A DNA stretch of 64,000 bases from Branchinecta lynchi (lineage: Eukaryota; Arthropoda; Branchiopoda; Anostraca; Branchinectidae): the NCBI GenBank assembly GCA_023053575.1, contig JAKZAP010000021.1, positions 6,407,790 through 6,471,789 of the forward strand, read 5' to 3'. This document shows positions 41,723 to 55,794 of the stretch, one piece after another. The first letter of the stretch is position 1; each line of letters starts with the position of its first letter. A model generated the notes under the pieces. That model made no database searches. It was not told the DNA's origin and saw only the letters and a list, made by a program, of their open reading frames with translations. The translations under genes were made by a program, and so were the position numbers.

Positions 41723-44700
41723 TAGGCTTGCAACCGGACGTTGGTGATCCAGTGAAACCAGCCAAGCAGGTGCAAATGGCTTTGTGATTCAACACAAAAC
41801 ATTCCGTGTTCTGGCCACAGGCATTGAAGTTGCATGGATTCACGCAACCCTGGTTGATACATGACTCGCGGATAGGGCAATCAACATCACTGGAGCACTG
41901 AATGAAAATCGCCTGATCCTCCCTAGGAGGCGGGAGGGTAGTCGTGCTAATGGTAGGCTGTACAAACTCAGGAATTACTTGAATCGGTCGCCGTGTCGAC
42001 GAGCTGGGAGGTTTGTCAAGAGGTGACAATGGAGTCAGCTGCTCTTCAGGTTCCACCTCTACTGGTTCTCTTGGTATGGTGGAAACCACGCTTAATGGTG
42101 TTGTTCGTCTCGTTGTAGTATCAGCTATCACCTGTATCGGACGGCCACTTGTGGCTGTTCCTGGTTTCATAATAGGCTCAAGCGGTTGACTGGACTCACC
42201 AACCTCCGTTTCGATTGGTTGTTGAGGAGGAGCTGGGGTCGCAGGTCGGCGCGTAGTTTGTGGCCCTGATATCGGCTTAGCCGCAGCAACTGGCGGTGGC
42301 TGAGGACGGGGTGGGGGAGTCTGCGCGATGGGCTTAGGCCGGTCGGTTGATTCCTCCAGGCCAGATTCCATAGCTTCGTTTGTGAAAGTTGGCCGTTTCG
42401 TGGTAGTTACTGCAGGCACTTGGGTAGCTTGACCGCCTACAGCTAGTGGTTTCATGGGCTGTGAGGTCTGCTCTCCAACAACAGGTATGAAACTTGGCCG
42501 ATCAGTGGCAGCTTCAACTTCGATCTCTTGGGCAGTGGGACGACCAGGTCGAGGAATAGAAGGCGGTCGTGTTCCTGGTAACACATCAGTGATCAAAGCA
42601 GGAGGACGGGATGATGACGGTTTTTGTGACGCGTCTATTGGCTCAAGTGGCTTTTGTTCGGGCATAGGTTCAGCAACAACGGGTTCGGTCACAATCGCTG
42701 GTGGCGAAGTAGGTCGAAATGGAACATTCGGTGCGGGAGTCTGGCCTGCTGCAATAGCTGGCCTTGTCGTACCTGGCTCTGCAATTTCCGCAACAGGTGG
42801 CGGGCGTGTGCCAGGCGTGTCAACCTCCACGCCCACGGCTTCCGTGGACAGCTGAGGAGGTTTTACCGTGACTGGTTTACTGGTCGGTCTAGTCGGCTGA
42901 CTACCAACAGGTACTGGTCTATTCTCTTCAAAAGCAGGAACGGAAGAAACAGGTTGAGATGGAATGTCGGATTTTTCTGCTTCAGCTTCTACTGACTGAG
43001 ACGGTAAGGTTGACCCAGGTTGTCCTACGGGCAGTCTTGCTGTTGTCGTATTCAGTGCGGCTACAACAGGTGCTCGAGTGGTAGGAGAAAGCGGCTTGTC
43101 CAAAGGTCCCTCTGGAGGCTGGATGTCATCAGTTTCAGCAAGAACTGGTTCAGATGGCGGAGTCGATGGTTTGACAGTCAACACCGTTCCGGCTATTGTC
43201 TGTGAACCTCCAATAACGAGAGGTGGTCGGGTTTGAACTGGGTGAGGACTCCCTGCAATAGGTTCCAGTGGGTTGCGCTGAGTGTCCATTTCAACGGCAA
43301 TGGCTTCAGTAGTCGGACGGAGTGGTCGGTCTGTCGCTGGTCTGACTGAGGGAACAGTGGTCGCCCCAACTATCGGCTTTGGTCTTTCCTGTACAGGTGT
43401 CGGAGACTGAGTATCAGGCGACAGAGGAATGCCGGGTCGATCCATTTCGGCTTCAATCGGCTCAGATGACACTGTTGATAATCCTGGTCGTGTCGGTCGA
43501 GTAGTGACAGTACTACCATGACCAGCAACAACAGGTGGCCTCGATGTTGAGCTAAAAGGCTTATTGATCGGTTCATTGTCAGGCTGTGCAAATTCGCCTT
43601 CTGCTTCGACCGGCTCACCGGGAGATACAGGCGGACGTGGTTGTGCCGTCGTACCAGGGGCAGGCTTAGACTCTCCAACACCAATCGGTGGTCTCGTCTG
43701 ACCTGGTCTAGGTGTCTCAACCAAAGGCCTGAGAGGACCTCCTGGCGTTTCCATATCAACAGACACTGCTTGTGTAGAGAACCCAGAAGGGGGAGTCGGC
43801 GTAGGTTGGCTTGCAGGACTTGGAGCGGCTCCTACTACTGGTAGTGGGCGGTCCTGCTCTGACAGAGGAATCTGGCTCTCAGGAGCCGGAGGACGTTGTG
43901 GCAATTCTTGATCCGCTTCCAGGCTATCAGAAGACACAGTGGTAACCAAGGGTGGACGAGGTCTTACAGTAGAGACGGTGCTTTGTCCGGCAATGATAGG
44001 CGGACGCGATGAGGGCTGGTCAGGTTTCTCTAGAGGAGAGTTACCACCCTCCGTAGGTTCACCCTCTGCAAGAACTGGCTCGACAAAAGGTGCTATTGAA
44101 ACCACAGGTCTGACCGTTGTCAAGGCTGGTTGCTGACCTCCTACAGCAACTGGCGGTCTCGTCACGACTGGCCTTGTTGCTTCTGCAACGGGACGAGGGG
44201 GGCCAGACGGAGTATCAACTTCAACACCGATCGGTTCGGTTGATACTGGACCGGGACGGGTAGTCGTAATCTGAGGAGCCGGTTTAGGTGGCTGTCCAGA
44301 AACAGGTACTGAGCTTCCCTGTATCTGGACTGGAGACAGTGTCATGGGCCTCAGAGTTGGTCCTTGAACATCAGCCTCAGCCTCTACAGGCTCGGGAGCC
44401 ACGGTTGAAAACGGTGGCCTTACTGGTCTTCTAGTGGTACTAGTACTAGCTCCAGCTACTAGAGGAGGAGGCGTCAATCCAGGTCTCACTGGGCTCTCTA
44501 CTGGTACCTCAGCCGGATCTTCTGGTTCAATTTCAGCCACCACTGGCTCAACAGGCGGCACATTTGAGGTTTCAGGTGTGATTGTCGCAGGTATAGGTCT
44601 AGTTCCACCAACACCAACGGGCGGCCTTGTCTCTACTGGTCTTGGAGTATCAACTATAGGCTTAAGAGGCGGTCTCGGCGTGTCGATTTCCGCACCTATC

Positions 44701-47700
44701 GGTTCAACTTCTAGTGGGGGTGGGACTGGCCGTTGGGTCGTTCCAGGTAAGCCTGGCCTCTGAATGCCCACTGGCAGAGGTCGTTTAGTCGGTGATAGCG
44801 AAGGCTTCTCTACGGGGCTATTGGTAGGTCTTGGTATGCCAGGCTCGACCTCTATCGGTTCAACCGAAGGGAGGACTGGCCTGGGAGGCCTTGTTTGCCC
44901 TGGGCGAATAGGTGACACCTCCGTTACAACGATAGGGCGAGTGGTTGCTTGTGTGATTATTTCATCAAACGGACTAATTGGTGGTTCCTCTCGTTCAGAC
45001 TCGGCAACCACAGGCTCTTTTGAAAGGGGTATATCCGACGGAATAGAAGTAGAGGAAACAGGCCCCGGTTCAGTCGTTATTCCAACAGGCGGGCTGAGAG
45101 GACGTAAGGTTGTCTCAGTCGCGACTGGAAGTGGGCGATCTAACTTGGTATCACCTTCAACTTCCACTGGCTGGTTCGGGAACTGAGTAACGCTAGGTGG
45201 TCGTGATCCCGGTGTCAGTGTCGGAGGCCGAGCTGTGGCTGGAATGGGAGGAACACTTACTGAACTGTCAGGTTTTTCAGCAGGCCGGGGTGGTAATGGG
45301 CCGCTATCCGACTCTGCGAATACCGGGTCACTAGTAGGAGCAACTGGTCTAGTCGTAAATGGCTTTTGGCCAGGGATAAATGTCGTGGTAATACCTACAG
45401 GTGGGCGAGTGACAAGTGAGGATATTTGTGTGACAGGTGCAGGTGGTGCTCCCGGTGATTGTGTTAGTGTTTCTATGGGCTGATTGGCAGGCAATTCTGT
45501 TTGTGGTTTATTCCCTGGTGCAGTTATGACAGGTGGTTTTGTGACAACTCCCTGTGACGGAATACTTCCTGGCTGGACAGGCCGAACTATTGGCACCATG
45601 TCATCCCTCTGGTCCTCTATTTCTGCTAGGACGGGCTCTTCAGTCGGAACTTCCGGGCGAACAGATGGCGGACTTGTAGAAGCTACGGGCGAGACGCCCC
45701 CAGCAGCCATCGGGGGCCGGGTAAAAGGTTTAGAAGTTTCAGCAATAGGCTGGGGGCCACCTTCGGATGCTTCATGTTCTGCCAGTAGTGGTTCTACAGT
45801 TGGCTGAGTGGCAACTGGACGCTGAGATGTGGTTTGATCCTCAGTGGGTCGTTGGTCAATGCCCACCGGTCTCAATGGGCGGGGAGTGATCTGCGTTATT
45901 ATTGGTGGCTGTTTCTCACCCATTTCATAGTCAACTTCAATCTGATCTTCATCTTCTGCAAATATTGGCTCGACCGATGGAGCAGGTATAAAGCTGGTCA
46001 TTTCGGTTGATACTCCAATAGGAGCACCTGCTATCGGAGAAACGGGTTTCCCCAATGGTTCAAAGCCGGAACCTGGCATTTCTCCTTCTTTCTGTAACGG
46101 ATCGACAACGGGTGTTTCTGTTGTGATTGTTACTGGCTTTAATGGCTGAAGTGTTCCTGGTATTCCAATTATCGACGGTATACTTTGAGGTGGAGCGAGA
46201 CTGGGGATTTCTACCGGCAGTATTACCGGGCCTGGAAGAGATCCAGGTCTGTCTACTTCTGCTGCGACAGGCTCAACTACTGCTGCTGGTTTAACAGTTG
46301 ATGTGATTGCAGTTGGTGCCAGCGTGCCTGGAATACCAATAATGGAAGGCTGTTGAATGGGCGGAGACAGCAGGCCAGGTGATGAAGGTTTTCCAAAGGC
46401 GTCAGGTCGAGCCCCGGGTAGTCCAGTTTCAACTTCGATCGGTGAGGCGGTAATACTAGGTCGGAAGGTGGTTGATCCTGGCCCAAGAGGAACCCCAGAA
46501 ACTCCTGATACGTGTGGCTTCGTCACAGGCTGTGTCAGAACTTGTTGCGGGCCTGGCTGACCAAGTGGGAGTAAACTAGGACTAGAGTTTTCTTCTTCTA
46601 CGAGGACTGGCTGCGTAACAAACCCAGGCCTCTTCGTTGATTGGACTGATATAGGTCTCGGTGTGCCTGGTATGCCCACCAAAGATGGTGCCTGTTCAGG
46701 CGGCAGAAGAGGATCAGGAACGGAGATATCTCCGACGGGTTTAGGCTGTAGGTCTGGTCTATCGCCTTCAGCAACAACCGGAGCGCTGGTGACAGTAGGC
46801 TTAACTTGGTTAATTCCTGGTTTATCGGGTCTTGCTGGAATGCCGGTTACAGGGGGCTTAGTAAGCGGGCGTGTGAATTCTTGATGGGGTTCTTGAGTAG
46901 CAAGGGGTGGAAGGTTCGGTGACAAGGTTTCTTGTTCGGAGATAATTGGCTCAACAGAGAACGTTGGTCTCTTGGTTGTTATCGTCGACAACGGTGGAAG
47001 TACACCTGGAACCCCAATAACTGCTGGTTTCTGATTAGGAGGTGGGAAAGGAGCAGGCATTGAAGGTTTCACAAGAGGATTAGGAGCACTTGCAGGACCC
47101 TCTGCTTCTGCAATTACGACGTCCGGAGTTGGACTGGTAGGTCTGAAGGTCGACGCAAAAGGAGAAACAGTTCCTGGAATGCCTACGACCGAAGGCCTTG
47201 ATACAGGCGGGGTCGTCTCTTGTTCAAACCCGGGCAGTCCGATAGGAGGAGAAACACCTGCAGACTCTTCTTGCTCAGCAACAACAGACTCAATAGGGAA
47301 AATTGGTTTGGTGGTTGTTGGTCTGAAAACAGGGCCAAGCGTTGCAGGTATTCCAACAACAGATGGAGCTTTGTCCGGGAACAATCCAGGGGGCTGTGTT
47401 CCGGGCTGATTAATGGGGCCAAGAGTATTTCCGAGATCTTCTTTTTCTAGCAGCACAGGCTCTGAGGTGAAGACTGGTCGTTCAGTGACGTATCCGAAAG
47501 GTACTGATGCTGTCGCCGGTATCCCTGTCACAGATGGACCGCCCACGGGTGTAAGTGCGGGTCTTAGACTCTGGGGCGTTGTAACAGGTACTGGACGGCC
47601 ATTTGGCTGCTGCAGTTCAACGAGTACTGGATCAATCGACACAGCAGGCCTCGAAGTCGAAGAAAGTAATGGTCTCTGAGGTAGAGCTGGGACACCAGTG

Positions 47701-50700
47701 GTACCTGGAGCAGGACGAACCTCAAAGTCTGGAGAGGGTGTACCCGGCTGACCAACAGGAGCTGGTTGACTGCCAGGCGGTCGAGTAAGTACAAGTACAC
47801 CATCTGTAGAAACGACTGGTTTTAAAGTTGACACTGGCCGTATCGGTGTGAATGTTGCTGGGACGCCAATGACTTGAGGGCCATTGTCAGGACCAGGAAG
47901 GGGTCGAGGAGTAGCTGGTAGCGCGACTGGTGATGGTATAGAGCCTGGTAGTTCATTCTCAGCTAAAACTGGCTCGGTGACTAGAACCGGACGGAATGTC
48001 GAAACAGGAGCAAAAGGCGTAAAAGTTCCGGGAACACCTACAACAGAAGGAACTTGCTGAGGTGGTGGGATAGGTAGCAAAACCCCGGGCCCACCAATCG
48101 GTCCAGGTAAACTACCGGGATGCTGAACCTCAGCCTCTAGCGCCTCAGATGGAATATCTGGTCTATGCGGAGTAGTACCGATCGAGGGAAGGGTAGCTGG
48201 AACTCCTGTCACTCCAGGAGCAGACTGGGGAGGGGTGAACGGTGCAGGTGTGCTGGGTCTAGAAATAGGTGGCAGGAAATCATCGTTTTCATCTACTTCT
48301 GCAAGGACAGGCTCCTGAGGAACGCCTGGTCTATCAGGCTGAAAGTCCAGGATAGGAGCAAGTGTCCCTGGTAAACCAATAACGGTTGGTCCTTGCTGAA
48401 GAGGAATATCTGGTTCAGGTTCGCCGGGTTGGCCGACCGGTGGTTGCGGACGGCTAGGCTGCTCAGGGCTGACAATAATCGCTTCCGTAGATACTGATGG
48501 TCGGAAAGTAGACGCCTGAACAAGAGGAGGTAAAGTAGCGGGTGAACCGACTACCTGACTACCAATCGCTGGAACCGGCTGCGGTTGTATAGTTCCTGGT
48601 TGGCCAACAGGGGAAGCATGACTGAAAGGTCGTTCGTTCTCAGCTACAACTGGTTCGGTTACAACCGCCGGACGGGACGTCGAAACAGGAGCAAATGGTA
48701 GCAGAGTTCCGGGAACACCTACAATAGAAGGACGTTGCTGAGGCGGTGAGACGGGACGCACAACTCCAGGCTGACCGATTGGTCCAAATGTCGCGTCGGG
48801 GTGCTCAACCCCTGCCTCAACCGCTTCAATGGGAATAGCTGGTCTGTGAGGAGTAGTTCCGAGAGGACGAAGAGTACCTGGAAGTCCTGTCACTGCAGGA
48901 CCAGACGGGGGTGTGACAAACGGTGCAGGCGTGGTGAGTTTCGAGATAGGAGGCATAAGTTCATCGTTTCTATCTACTTCCACAAGGACAGGTTCCTGAG
49001 AAATGACTGGTCTGTCCGACTGAACGTTCAAGATCGGAGCAAGTGTCCCTGGCCAACCAAGAACGGTTGGTCCTTGCTGAACAGGAATATCCGGTACAGG
49101 TTCGCCAGGTTGACCAACCGGTGGTTGTGGACGGCTAGGCTGTTCAGGGCTGACAATAATCGATTCCGTAGATACTGATGGTCGGAAAGTTGACGCCTGA
49201 ACAAGAGGAGGTAAAGTAGCGGGTGAACCGACTACCTGACTACCAATCGCTGGAACCGGCTGCGGTTGTATAGTTCCTGGTTGGCCAACAGGGGAAGCAT
49301 GACTGAAAGGTCGTTCGTTTTCAGCTACAACTGGTTCGGTTACAAGCACTGGACGGGACGTCGAAACAGGAGCAAATGGTAGCAGAGTTCCGGGAACACC
49401 TACAATAGAAGGACGTTGCTGAGGCGGTGAGACGGGACGCACAACTCCAGGCTGACCAACTGGTCCAAATATCGTGTCGGGGTGCTCAACCTCTGCCTCG
49501 ACCACCTCAATGGGAATGGCTGGTCTGTGAGGAGTAGTTCCGGCAGGACGAAGAGTACCTGGAAGTCCTGTCACTGCAGGAGCAGACTGGGGTGTGACAA
49601 ACGATGCAGGTGCGGTGGGTTTCGCGATGGGAAGCATAAGTTCATCGTTCCTATCTACTTCCACAAGGACAGGTTCCTGAAGAATGACTGGTCTGTCCGA
49701 CTGAACGTTTGAGATCGGAGCAAGTGTCCCTGGCAAACCAAGAACGGTTGGTCCTTGATGAACAGGAATATCCAGTACAGGTTCGCCGGGTTGACCAACC
49801 GGTGGTTGTGGACGGCTAGGCTGCTCAGGGCTGACAATAATCGCTTCCGTGGATACTGATGGTCGGAAGGTTGACGCCTGAACAAGAGGAGGTAAAGTAG
49901 CGGGTGAGCCGACTACCTGACCACCAATCGCTGGAGACGGCTGTGGTTGTATAATGCCTGGTTGGCCAACAGGGGAAGCATGGCCGAAAGGTCGTTCGTC
50001 CTCAGTTACAACTGGTTCGGTTACAAGCACCGGACGGGACGTCGAAACAGCAGCAAATGGTACCAAAGTTCCGGGAACACCTACAACAGAAGGACCCTGT
50101 AGTGGCGGCGAGACGGGACGCACAACTCCAGCCTGACCGAATGGTCCAGACGTCACGTCGGGGTACTCAACCCCAGCCTCGACTGCCTCAATTGGAATGG
50201 CTGGTCTGTGAGAAGTAGTTCCGATAGGACGAAGAGTACCTGGATGTCCCGTCACTGCAGGAGCAGACTGGGGTGTGACAAATGGCGCATATGTGGTGGG
50301 TTTCAGGATGGGAGGCATAAGTTCATCATTCCTATCCACTTCCACAAGGACAGGTTCCTGAGGAATTACTGGTCTGTCCGAATGAACATTCGAGATAGGA
50401 GCTAGTGTCCCTGGTGAACCAACAACCAATGGTCCTTGCTGAACAGGAATATTTGTTAGAGGTTCGCCAGGTTGACCAACCGGTGGCTGGGGACGGCCTG
50501 GCAGTTCTGGGCTGACAATAATTGCTTCCGTTGAGATCAATGGACGGAAAGTAGACACCGGAACCAAAGGAGGTAAAGTAGCGGGTGAACCAACTAGCTG
50601 ACCACCAATCGCTGGAGTGGCTGGCTGGCCAACAGGAGAGGCTTCACCGAAAGGTTGTTCGTTCTCAGCTACTACAGATTCAGTTACAAGTACCGGACGG

Positions 50701-53700
50701 GACGTCAAAATAGGAGCAAATGGTGGCAACGTTCCAGGAAAACCTACAACAGAAGGACCTTGCTGAGGCGGAGAGACGGGACGCGGAACTCCAGGCTGAC
50801 CAAATGGTCCAAATGTTACACCAGGTCGTTCAGCCCCTTCCTCGAGCACCTCAGAGGTAAAAGCTGGTCTGTGAGGAGTAGTTCCAGTAGGAGGAAGAGT
50901 GCCTGGAAGTCCTGTCACTCCAGGAGCAGACTGAGGAGTGACGAATGGTGCGGATGTGGTGGGTTTTGAGATGGGAGGAAGAAGCCCATCATTTTTATCC
51001 ACTTCCACAAGGACAGGCTCTTGAGGAATAGCTGGTCTGTCCAACTGAACATTCATGATAGGAGAAAGTGTCCCTGGTAAACCAACAACCGACTGTCCTT
51101 GTTGAACAGGAATATTTGTTACATTTTCACCAGGCTCACCAACCGGTGGCTTAGGACGGCCTGGCAGTTCCGGGCTGACAATGATTGCTTCCGTTGAGAT
51201 GGATGGACGGAAAGTAGACACCGGAACCAAAGGATGTAAAGTAGCAGGTGAACCAACTACCTGATTACCGATGGCTGGAGACGGATATGGTTGTACAGTG
51301 GCTGGCTGGCCAACCGGCGAAGCTTGATCGAAAGGTTGTTCGTTCTCAGCTACAACTGATTCAGTTACAAGTACCGGACGGAACGTCGAAACAGGAGCAA
51401 ATGGTGGCAAAGTTCCGGGAAAACCTACAACAGAAGGACCTTGCTGAGGCGGAGAGACGGGACGCAGAACTCCAGGCTGACCAAATGGTCCAGATGCTAC
51501 GCCAGGTTGCTCAGCCCCTGCCTCGAGCGCGTCAGTGGTAACAGCTGGTCTGTGAGAAATAGTTCCAGTAGGAGGAAGAGTGCCTGGAAGTCCTGTCACT
51601 CCAGGAGCAGGCTGGGGAGTTACGAATGGTGCAGATGTGGTGGGTTTTGAGACGGGAGGCAGAAGACCATCATTTCTATCTACTTCCAAAAGGACAGGCT
51701 CCAGAAGAATGATTGGTCTGTCCGACTGAAAGTTCTGGATAGGAGCAAGTGTCCCTGGTAAACCAATAACCGATGGTCCTTGTTGAACAGGAATCTCTGG
51801 GACAGGCTTCCCAGGTTGACCAAACGGGGTTTCGGGAGGGCTAGGTTTCTCAGTGTCGACTATAATTGCTTCTGTTGAGATAGATGGTCGGAAAGTAGAC
51901 ACCGGAACCTGAGGAGGTAAAGTAGCGGGTGAACCGACTACCTGACCAACGGTCGCTGGTGGCCACTGGGGTTTTACAACGCCTGGCTGACCGATTGGAG
52001 AGGTAAAACCGTTCGGGATTTCAACTTCAGCGACTACTGACTCAATCGGAATCTCTGGAAGTTTTGCTGTGGTAGGCCGAGGAGAGTCAACGGAGGGAAT
52101 ACCAACTGCCCCTGGCCTTGTCACCGGATCTGGTAGAGGCCTCACAGTGCCAGACGGAATGAAAGGGTCCAGAGTAGAGCCAGGTTTCTCTGTTTCTACA
52201 AGTACAGGATCGACGGAAGGGTTAGGTTGAGGTCTTGGGAACAACGTGGATGAAGGCAAGAAACTGGGTATCCCTATGATGGGTGAAACCGTCTGAGGGT
52301 GCAACGAAGAAGGGGTAGAAGGATTCTGACCGAATGGCGGTGGAACAGTTCCTGGTCTATCAACTCCAATTTCCAGATCATCAGAGGGAAGTGGAGGCCT
52401 TTCAGGGGTCTGGAATTGAACAGGTCGAAGCGTTCCTGGGACTCCTGTCAATCCCGGGGCTTGATCAACTGTCGGCAAAAGTGGAGCCAGAGGGGGCTTA
52501 GTCAAAGGCCGCTGAGGAGCCAGAGGACGCTCAAACTCGACTCCTACCGGCTCATGCGTAACAACAGGTCTGAAAGTTGTAATGAAAGAGAAAACAGGGT
52601 TTGTGGCTGGCTTTCCTACTATCTGTGGCGATTGTTCAACATTTGGCAATGGACTGGGAGTAGACGGTTGCCGGATCGGATCTAGTGGACTGTCATCGGA
52701 CTCAATTTCGGCAACAACAGGCTCGGAAGGTGGCCTGGCAGAGGCACTTGGTGGGGTTGGTCTAGGGGGCAAAGTTCCGGGAATTCCTGAGACAGATGAA
52801 GCTTCGTCCGGACCTGGTAATGGAAGAGGGGACACCGGGTTACCAACAGGACGAAGAGGCTCTCCATCAACCGATGCTTCGACCAATACCGGCTCTGTAA
52901 CAACAGGTTTTCCTGGAGTAGTCAACTCTAAAGGCGGGTTCGTGACTGGCTTTCCGATTGCAGGAGGCAAAGCTGACGGCTGAGGTACAGGCATATTACT
53001 GAGCGACTCTCCTACAGCTGGGATTGGTGGATGGGGCTTGTCAGTCTGAATGACAACTGGATCGGTAACGGCAGGACGAGAAGATATAGGTCTATCTGTC
53101 GGTGGCAGAGTGCCGGGAAATCCAACACTGGGTGGAAGAGTTCCAGGTCGAGGAGGGTGCGAAGAAACAACATGTTGAACAAAAGGAGCCGAAGGCGACG
53201 ATGTGGCTTCAGCCAGTATAGAGAGTTCTTCAGTCACTAACGATGGCTGATCGACCCTCGGGGGCTGTGTAGCAGGCCTTTCCGACTGCACCACAGGTAC
53301 AGGGATCAACTCACCAGTTCCCTCTTGCTCTGCCACTGGTGCTGGATAATCAATGGAGTCAACATCTTCGACAACCACCGGCTCTTGAGTTGGCACTGAA
53401 GGTTTGTCTGTTACTTTTACTGGCTTTGCCGTTCCGGGAATTCCAATGGGCGGGTTCACAGATTGGGGATCTGTTGTACCATGAATCACTGGTTGCCCGG
53501 TTGCAGCTGGACGTAAACCAGGAGCTCCCGTTTGGATCTCAAGAGGCTGTGTCACATAGGTAGAGACTTCCGGTATCTCTGGTTTCTGAGTTGGCACAGC
53601 CGAGGGGCTCACAGGCACGGGTCCAAAGCTTACTGGTTTCTGTTCAAAATCAGGTGAAGGGCGACGTGTTGAACCATCATTCTCAATCATAATAGGCGCT

Positions 53701-54805
53701 ACAGGGAGATGAGAGCTTGGTGTACCGGAAGTGATGGCTGGTCGAACAGTACCAGGAATACCAGTCACTCCAGATCCTTCAGGTGAGGGAAGTGGTCTAC
53801 TTAATCCGGGCTGACCAATGGGTCTAGGGGGTTGATCCGGTCGTTCGGTTATGATATCAAGGGGGGCAACAGTAAAATCTGGTCTTGAAGGAGTAATTAT
53901 ACTCGGTGTCGTTGGTGCTAGCGATGAAATAACAGGTATCACTTCTGGGCTGACTGGTCTTAGTGTGTCAACACCAGGGCTGGGACCACCTGTCGAATCT
54001 ACATTCTGGATGATTACTGGTTCGACCGGAGAAGGACTTGTCGGTCCTCCAGCCGTTATCGTTGGTCGGAATGTCCCGGGTACTCCAGTAACTCCGGATC
54101 CTTGAGCTGGTCGTTGATGGTTCAAAGTCCCGGGCTGTCCGATCGGACTGAGAGGTTCTTCCGGTTGTCCTGAGTTGATTTCTATAGCTGGAATCGACAC
54201 ACTTGGCCTTGAGGAAGTAACCACCCCAGGTTGCGGAGTAGTCAGTGACGTACCCACACCGACTGGGGCAAGAACTGATGTAGTACTCTGAGAAATAACG
54301 GGGTCTCTTGTCTGACTTGGACCAGTCACGATCTGGACAGGCGGAATAACAGGCACCGGAGTTTGACTGGGCGGCTCTGATTCTTCCACGACCGGTTCCT
54401 GCGTCGGTAGCGACAAGGGTCGGTCAGGTGTGCTTTCGGGAGGATATACAGCTATCGGTTTGGGTTTTCCTGTGCCTTGTGACGCAATAAACAAGGGGTC
54501 ATTCGGTCTTCCCTCTGGAAGTTCGGGGGTTAATGTTACCGGTGGACGATATGTCGTAGCAGCTGCACCAATAGGAAGCCCTTCTTTATCAGTACTTGGC
54601 CTGATAACTGCTGGTGGTTTGGTAAATGGTGAGCCTGTTTGAATCACTATAGGCTCTTCAGGGATCGGAGTTAATCCTATGACAGGCTTACGCGTGGGTG
54701 AAGCTGAAGTGACAGCTGCAAGGGGCGGGGCCGTAGACGGTGTTTCAGGTGTTAGCACCCCGACGGGTAATTCCGTGGTAGAAGTGATCAGCTCTACCGG
54801 CGGTG
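41723..54805 (-). CDS. dpy: Dumpy giant exon: Pro/Thr/Ser-rich PIGSFEAST-like repeat region plus a terminal cysteine module
   Basis: This single open exon has 13,083 bases (4,361 codons), phase 1 at both ends. The acceptor is TTTGCACCATAG at 54806, completing an Ala codon with the exon ending at 59249; the donor CCTA|GTAAGT ends it at 41723. From the start to about residue 4,300 it is low-cysteine tandem repeat of roughly 57-60 residues: a VxGxPGTLxP core, then STxRP, then (T/S)EPVxxE, then PxGxP. From about residue 4,300 a cysteine module follows (CSSDVDCPIRESCINQGC, VNPC, then HKAICTCLAGFTGSPTSGC), returning to the EGF/DPY pattern. Drosophila Dumpy has a comparable unstructured PIGSFEAST region thought to give extensibility, so an elastic, possibly O-glycosylated extracellular segment is inferred. 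Four subunits form a 227-residue higher-order repeat between about 48.1 and 51.9 kb. Open frames on the other strand here are shadows. Confidence 0.9.
48140..51900 (-). repeat. Coding higher-order tandem repeat, 681 bp (227 residues), about six copies
   Basis: The phrase encoding EPVLVEVDRND recurs with anchors at about 48290, 48971, 49652, 50333, 50996 and 51677: spacings 681, 681, 681, 663 and 681. All are multiples of three. Each copy has four subunits of about 52-60 residues, marked VEVDRND, VEAGVEHP, VVAENERPF and IIVSPEQP. Copies starting near 48.5 and 49.2 kb are almost identical over several hundred bases, so amplification or gene conversion is recent. Confidence 0.9.
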
Positions 54806-55794
54806 CTATGGTGCAAAGGGAAAAGTAAGTGTGTGCTAGAACACAAAATAAGAACCAAATCCTGATAGAAAACAAAAAAAGACAACATGACGATGAAAGT
54901 ATAATCTAGTCATTCCTTTCAACACCATCGTGCAGCTGAAAGGCTAAACAGAAGGGAACATGCAACGTTAGACTAACTACGACTACCTCGACCATGTAAT
55001 GCGACTCGCCGCAGGTTACTCTATTTTCAGTATTCTAGGAGGAGCATCCGAGGCTCAGGATCAAGGGCAAAGGTAAGTTATCATTTACGTGCTTTGTTAG
55101 CCCCCCCCCCGAAAGTCACAGTTATACTATCGTCATAATTGCAATCGTCTTCTGCAGCAAGGTGGAAAGTTCTCTTCAACTCATCTACCACGACAATCGA
55201 AACAGGGTTTGCTAGATTCTTTTTTTCCGATCGTTATAGTGTTTGTTATCCGGCATTATAGTGTTTGTTCTATCATTTGTATAAAATCCAAATTTTTCGG
55301 AAACAGAATAGTCCACGGAAGAAAGCAATGTTGTTTGATAGCGCTAAACTTAGGTTTATTTGTTTCGTACCACAGGAAGTGGAATGCCGGACATTTGGTT
55401 TAATTTTTAGGTAGGATCTGGATTTCTCTGGATTTATACAACACAGATTTGTTGGTATACAGAACATTACACAGAAGAAACTGATGTTGATTAACGGATT
55501 AAACTAATATTTACTCCGGCAATATTTTGGCCCTTCTTGGCGAGGTTCCTATTCAGGATGTACCTAGTACGAATCTAGAATCATTTGCTACTTTGCAGGT
55601 TCTTTCTCAGAAATGCAGGGTTGCCGTTTTCAGCATTGCAGGTTCATTCCAGCTACTGCTTGAAGAGGGCCCTTGCCAAGGAGGGCTGAAATGTTGCTGG
55701 AGCAAATCTCAACTGGCTTATCCACTTGGCATCATCGCAGTCAGCTTGGGACGAGGGAACATTTTCTAAACTTAAGGTTTCTAGACCACGGAAC

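Noticed and set aside
42454..54642. Numerous open frames on the plus strand opposite the giant exon
   Set aside because: They are antisense shadows of a Pro/Thr/Ser-rich repeat with biased codons, and their Gly/Thr/Ser/Arg repeats mirror the minus-strand repeat.
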